This document shows positions 63,950 to 64,000 of a stretch of DNA of 64,000 bases, piece by piece. The notes under the pieces were generated by a model, which saw only the letters and a program-made list of their open reading frames with translations, ran no database searches and was not told the DNA's origin. The position numbers and the translations under genes are program-made. Positions within the stretch are counted from its first letter, which is position 1. Every line of letters starts with the position of its first letter. Location: NCBI GenBank assembly GCA_003165595.1, contig PLWQ01000010.1, positions 50,226 through 114,225 on the forward strand, read 5' to 3'. This DNA is from Fibrobacterota bacterium (GTDB lineage: Bacteria; Fibrobacterota; Chitinivibrionia; Chitinivibrionales; FEN-1185).

Positions 63950-64000
63950 TCAGATGCTGAATCCCAAAGTTTGCACATTCCCCGAAGGTTCGCTGTCGCG
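63950..64000 (-). CDS. C-terminal end of a gene continuing beyond the window
   Basis: On the minus strand the last 16 codons before TGA at 63950-63952 read RDSEPSGNVQTLGFSI. This could be the tail of a protein whose body lies to the right; too short for any assignment. It sits about 40 bp upstream of the barrel gene and points in the same direction, as an operon partner would. Confidence 0.3.
   Translation of the reverse strand, partial: RDSEPSGNVQTLGFSI

Noticed and set aside
1..64000. tRNA, rRNA, transposase, phage or plasmid genes
   Set aside because: Intergenic gaps were read on both strands and none gave a cloverleaf, rRNA signature or recognisable mobile-element protein.

Overview
The window looks like a chromosomal segment of a Gram-negative (diderm), free-living bacterium. 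Evidence for an outer membrane is a Pal lipoprotein, several predicted outer-membrane beta-barrels, a patatin/BamA-type autotransporter and a LolA/LolCDE-like export operon. Three secreted proteins end in type-A (T9SS/Por-like) sorting domains and several giant DUF2341/LamG/beta-propeller proteins are present. This combination suggests the FCB group, possibly Fibrobacterota/Chitinispirillia; that placement is inference. I recognised no rRNA, tRNA, CRISPR array, transposase or phage gene.

Layout. (1) 1-7842, plus strand: the end of a helical repeat protein, an HtrA/DegP protease, then a block (small membrane protein, aquaporin, PMA-type H+-ATPase, PPK2 kinase, M50 protease) preceded by a very good sigma-54 promoter (TGGCAC-N5-TTGCA) at 2477-2492. 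(2) 7944-17437, minus strand: Pal, small secreted proteins, a GH76-like glycosidase, and a five-gene operon of a LolA-like carrier, two FtsX-type permeases, an ATPase and a beta-barrel. Two gaps of that operon hold short intergenic repeats. (3) 18067-23566: an unknown lipoprotein, an NhaD Na+/H+ antiporter and an Ala/Val/Pro-rich repeat protein. (4) 23.6-49.1 kb, accessory region: a secreted carbohydrate-binding-like protein, a DUF6261-like gene split by an in-frame TGA, an MntA/HepT toxin-antitoxin pair, gene remnants, and five large related surface genes: three giant modular proteins of about 1600 residues ending in beta-propellers and two stand-alone PQQ-like propellers with sorting domains. 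A family of large GC-rich multi-hairpin repeats occurs only in this region. (5) 49160-60053, minus strand: alr, eda, hisI, proA, proB, a lipoprotein, a histidine-kinase-like protein without ATPase domain, a patatin autotransporter and a GT39 glycosyltransferase. (6) 60165-64000: a secreted/outer-membrane protein overlapping a ComEC-like metallo-beta-lactamase protein, an RRM RNA-binding protein, a small barrel, and the end of one further gene.

Most striking: the multi-hairpin repeats (at least six substantial copies plus a fragment) keep their stems through compensatory changes, including C-G to T-A swaps and one stem replaced wholesale around the same loop. They look like a selected RNA or single-stranded DNA structure. 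Three copies start 20-40 nt after the stop codon of a large secreted-protein gene. Second are the giant propeller genes. Third is a palindromic miniature element whose terminal repeat appears to supply the ribosome-binding site of the patatin gene.
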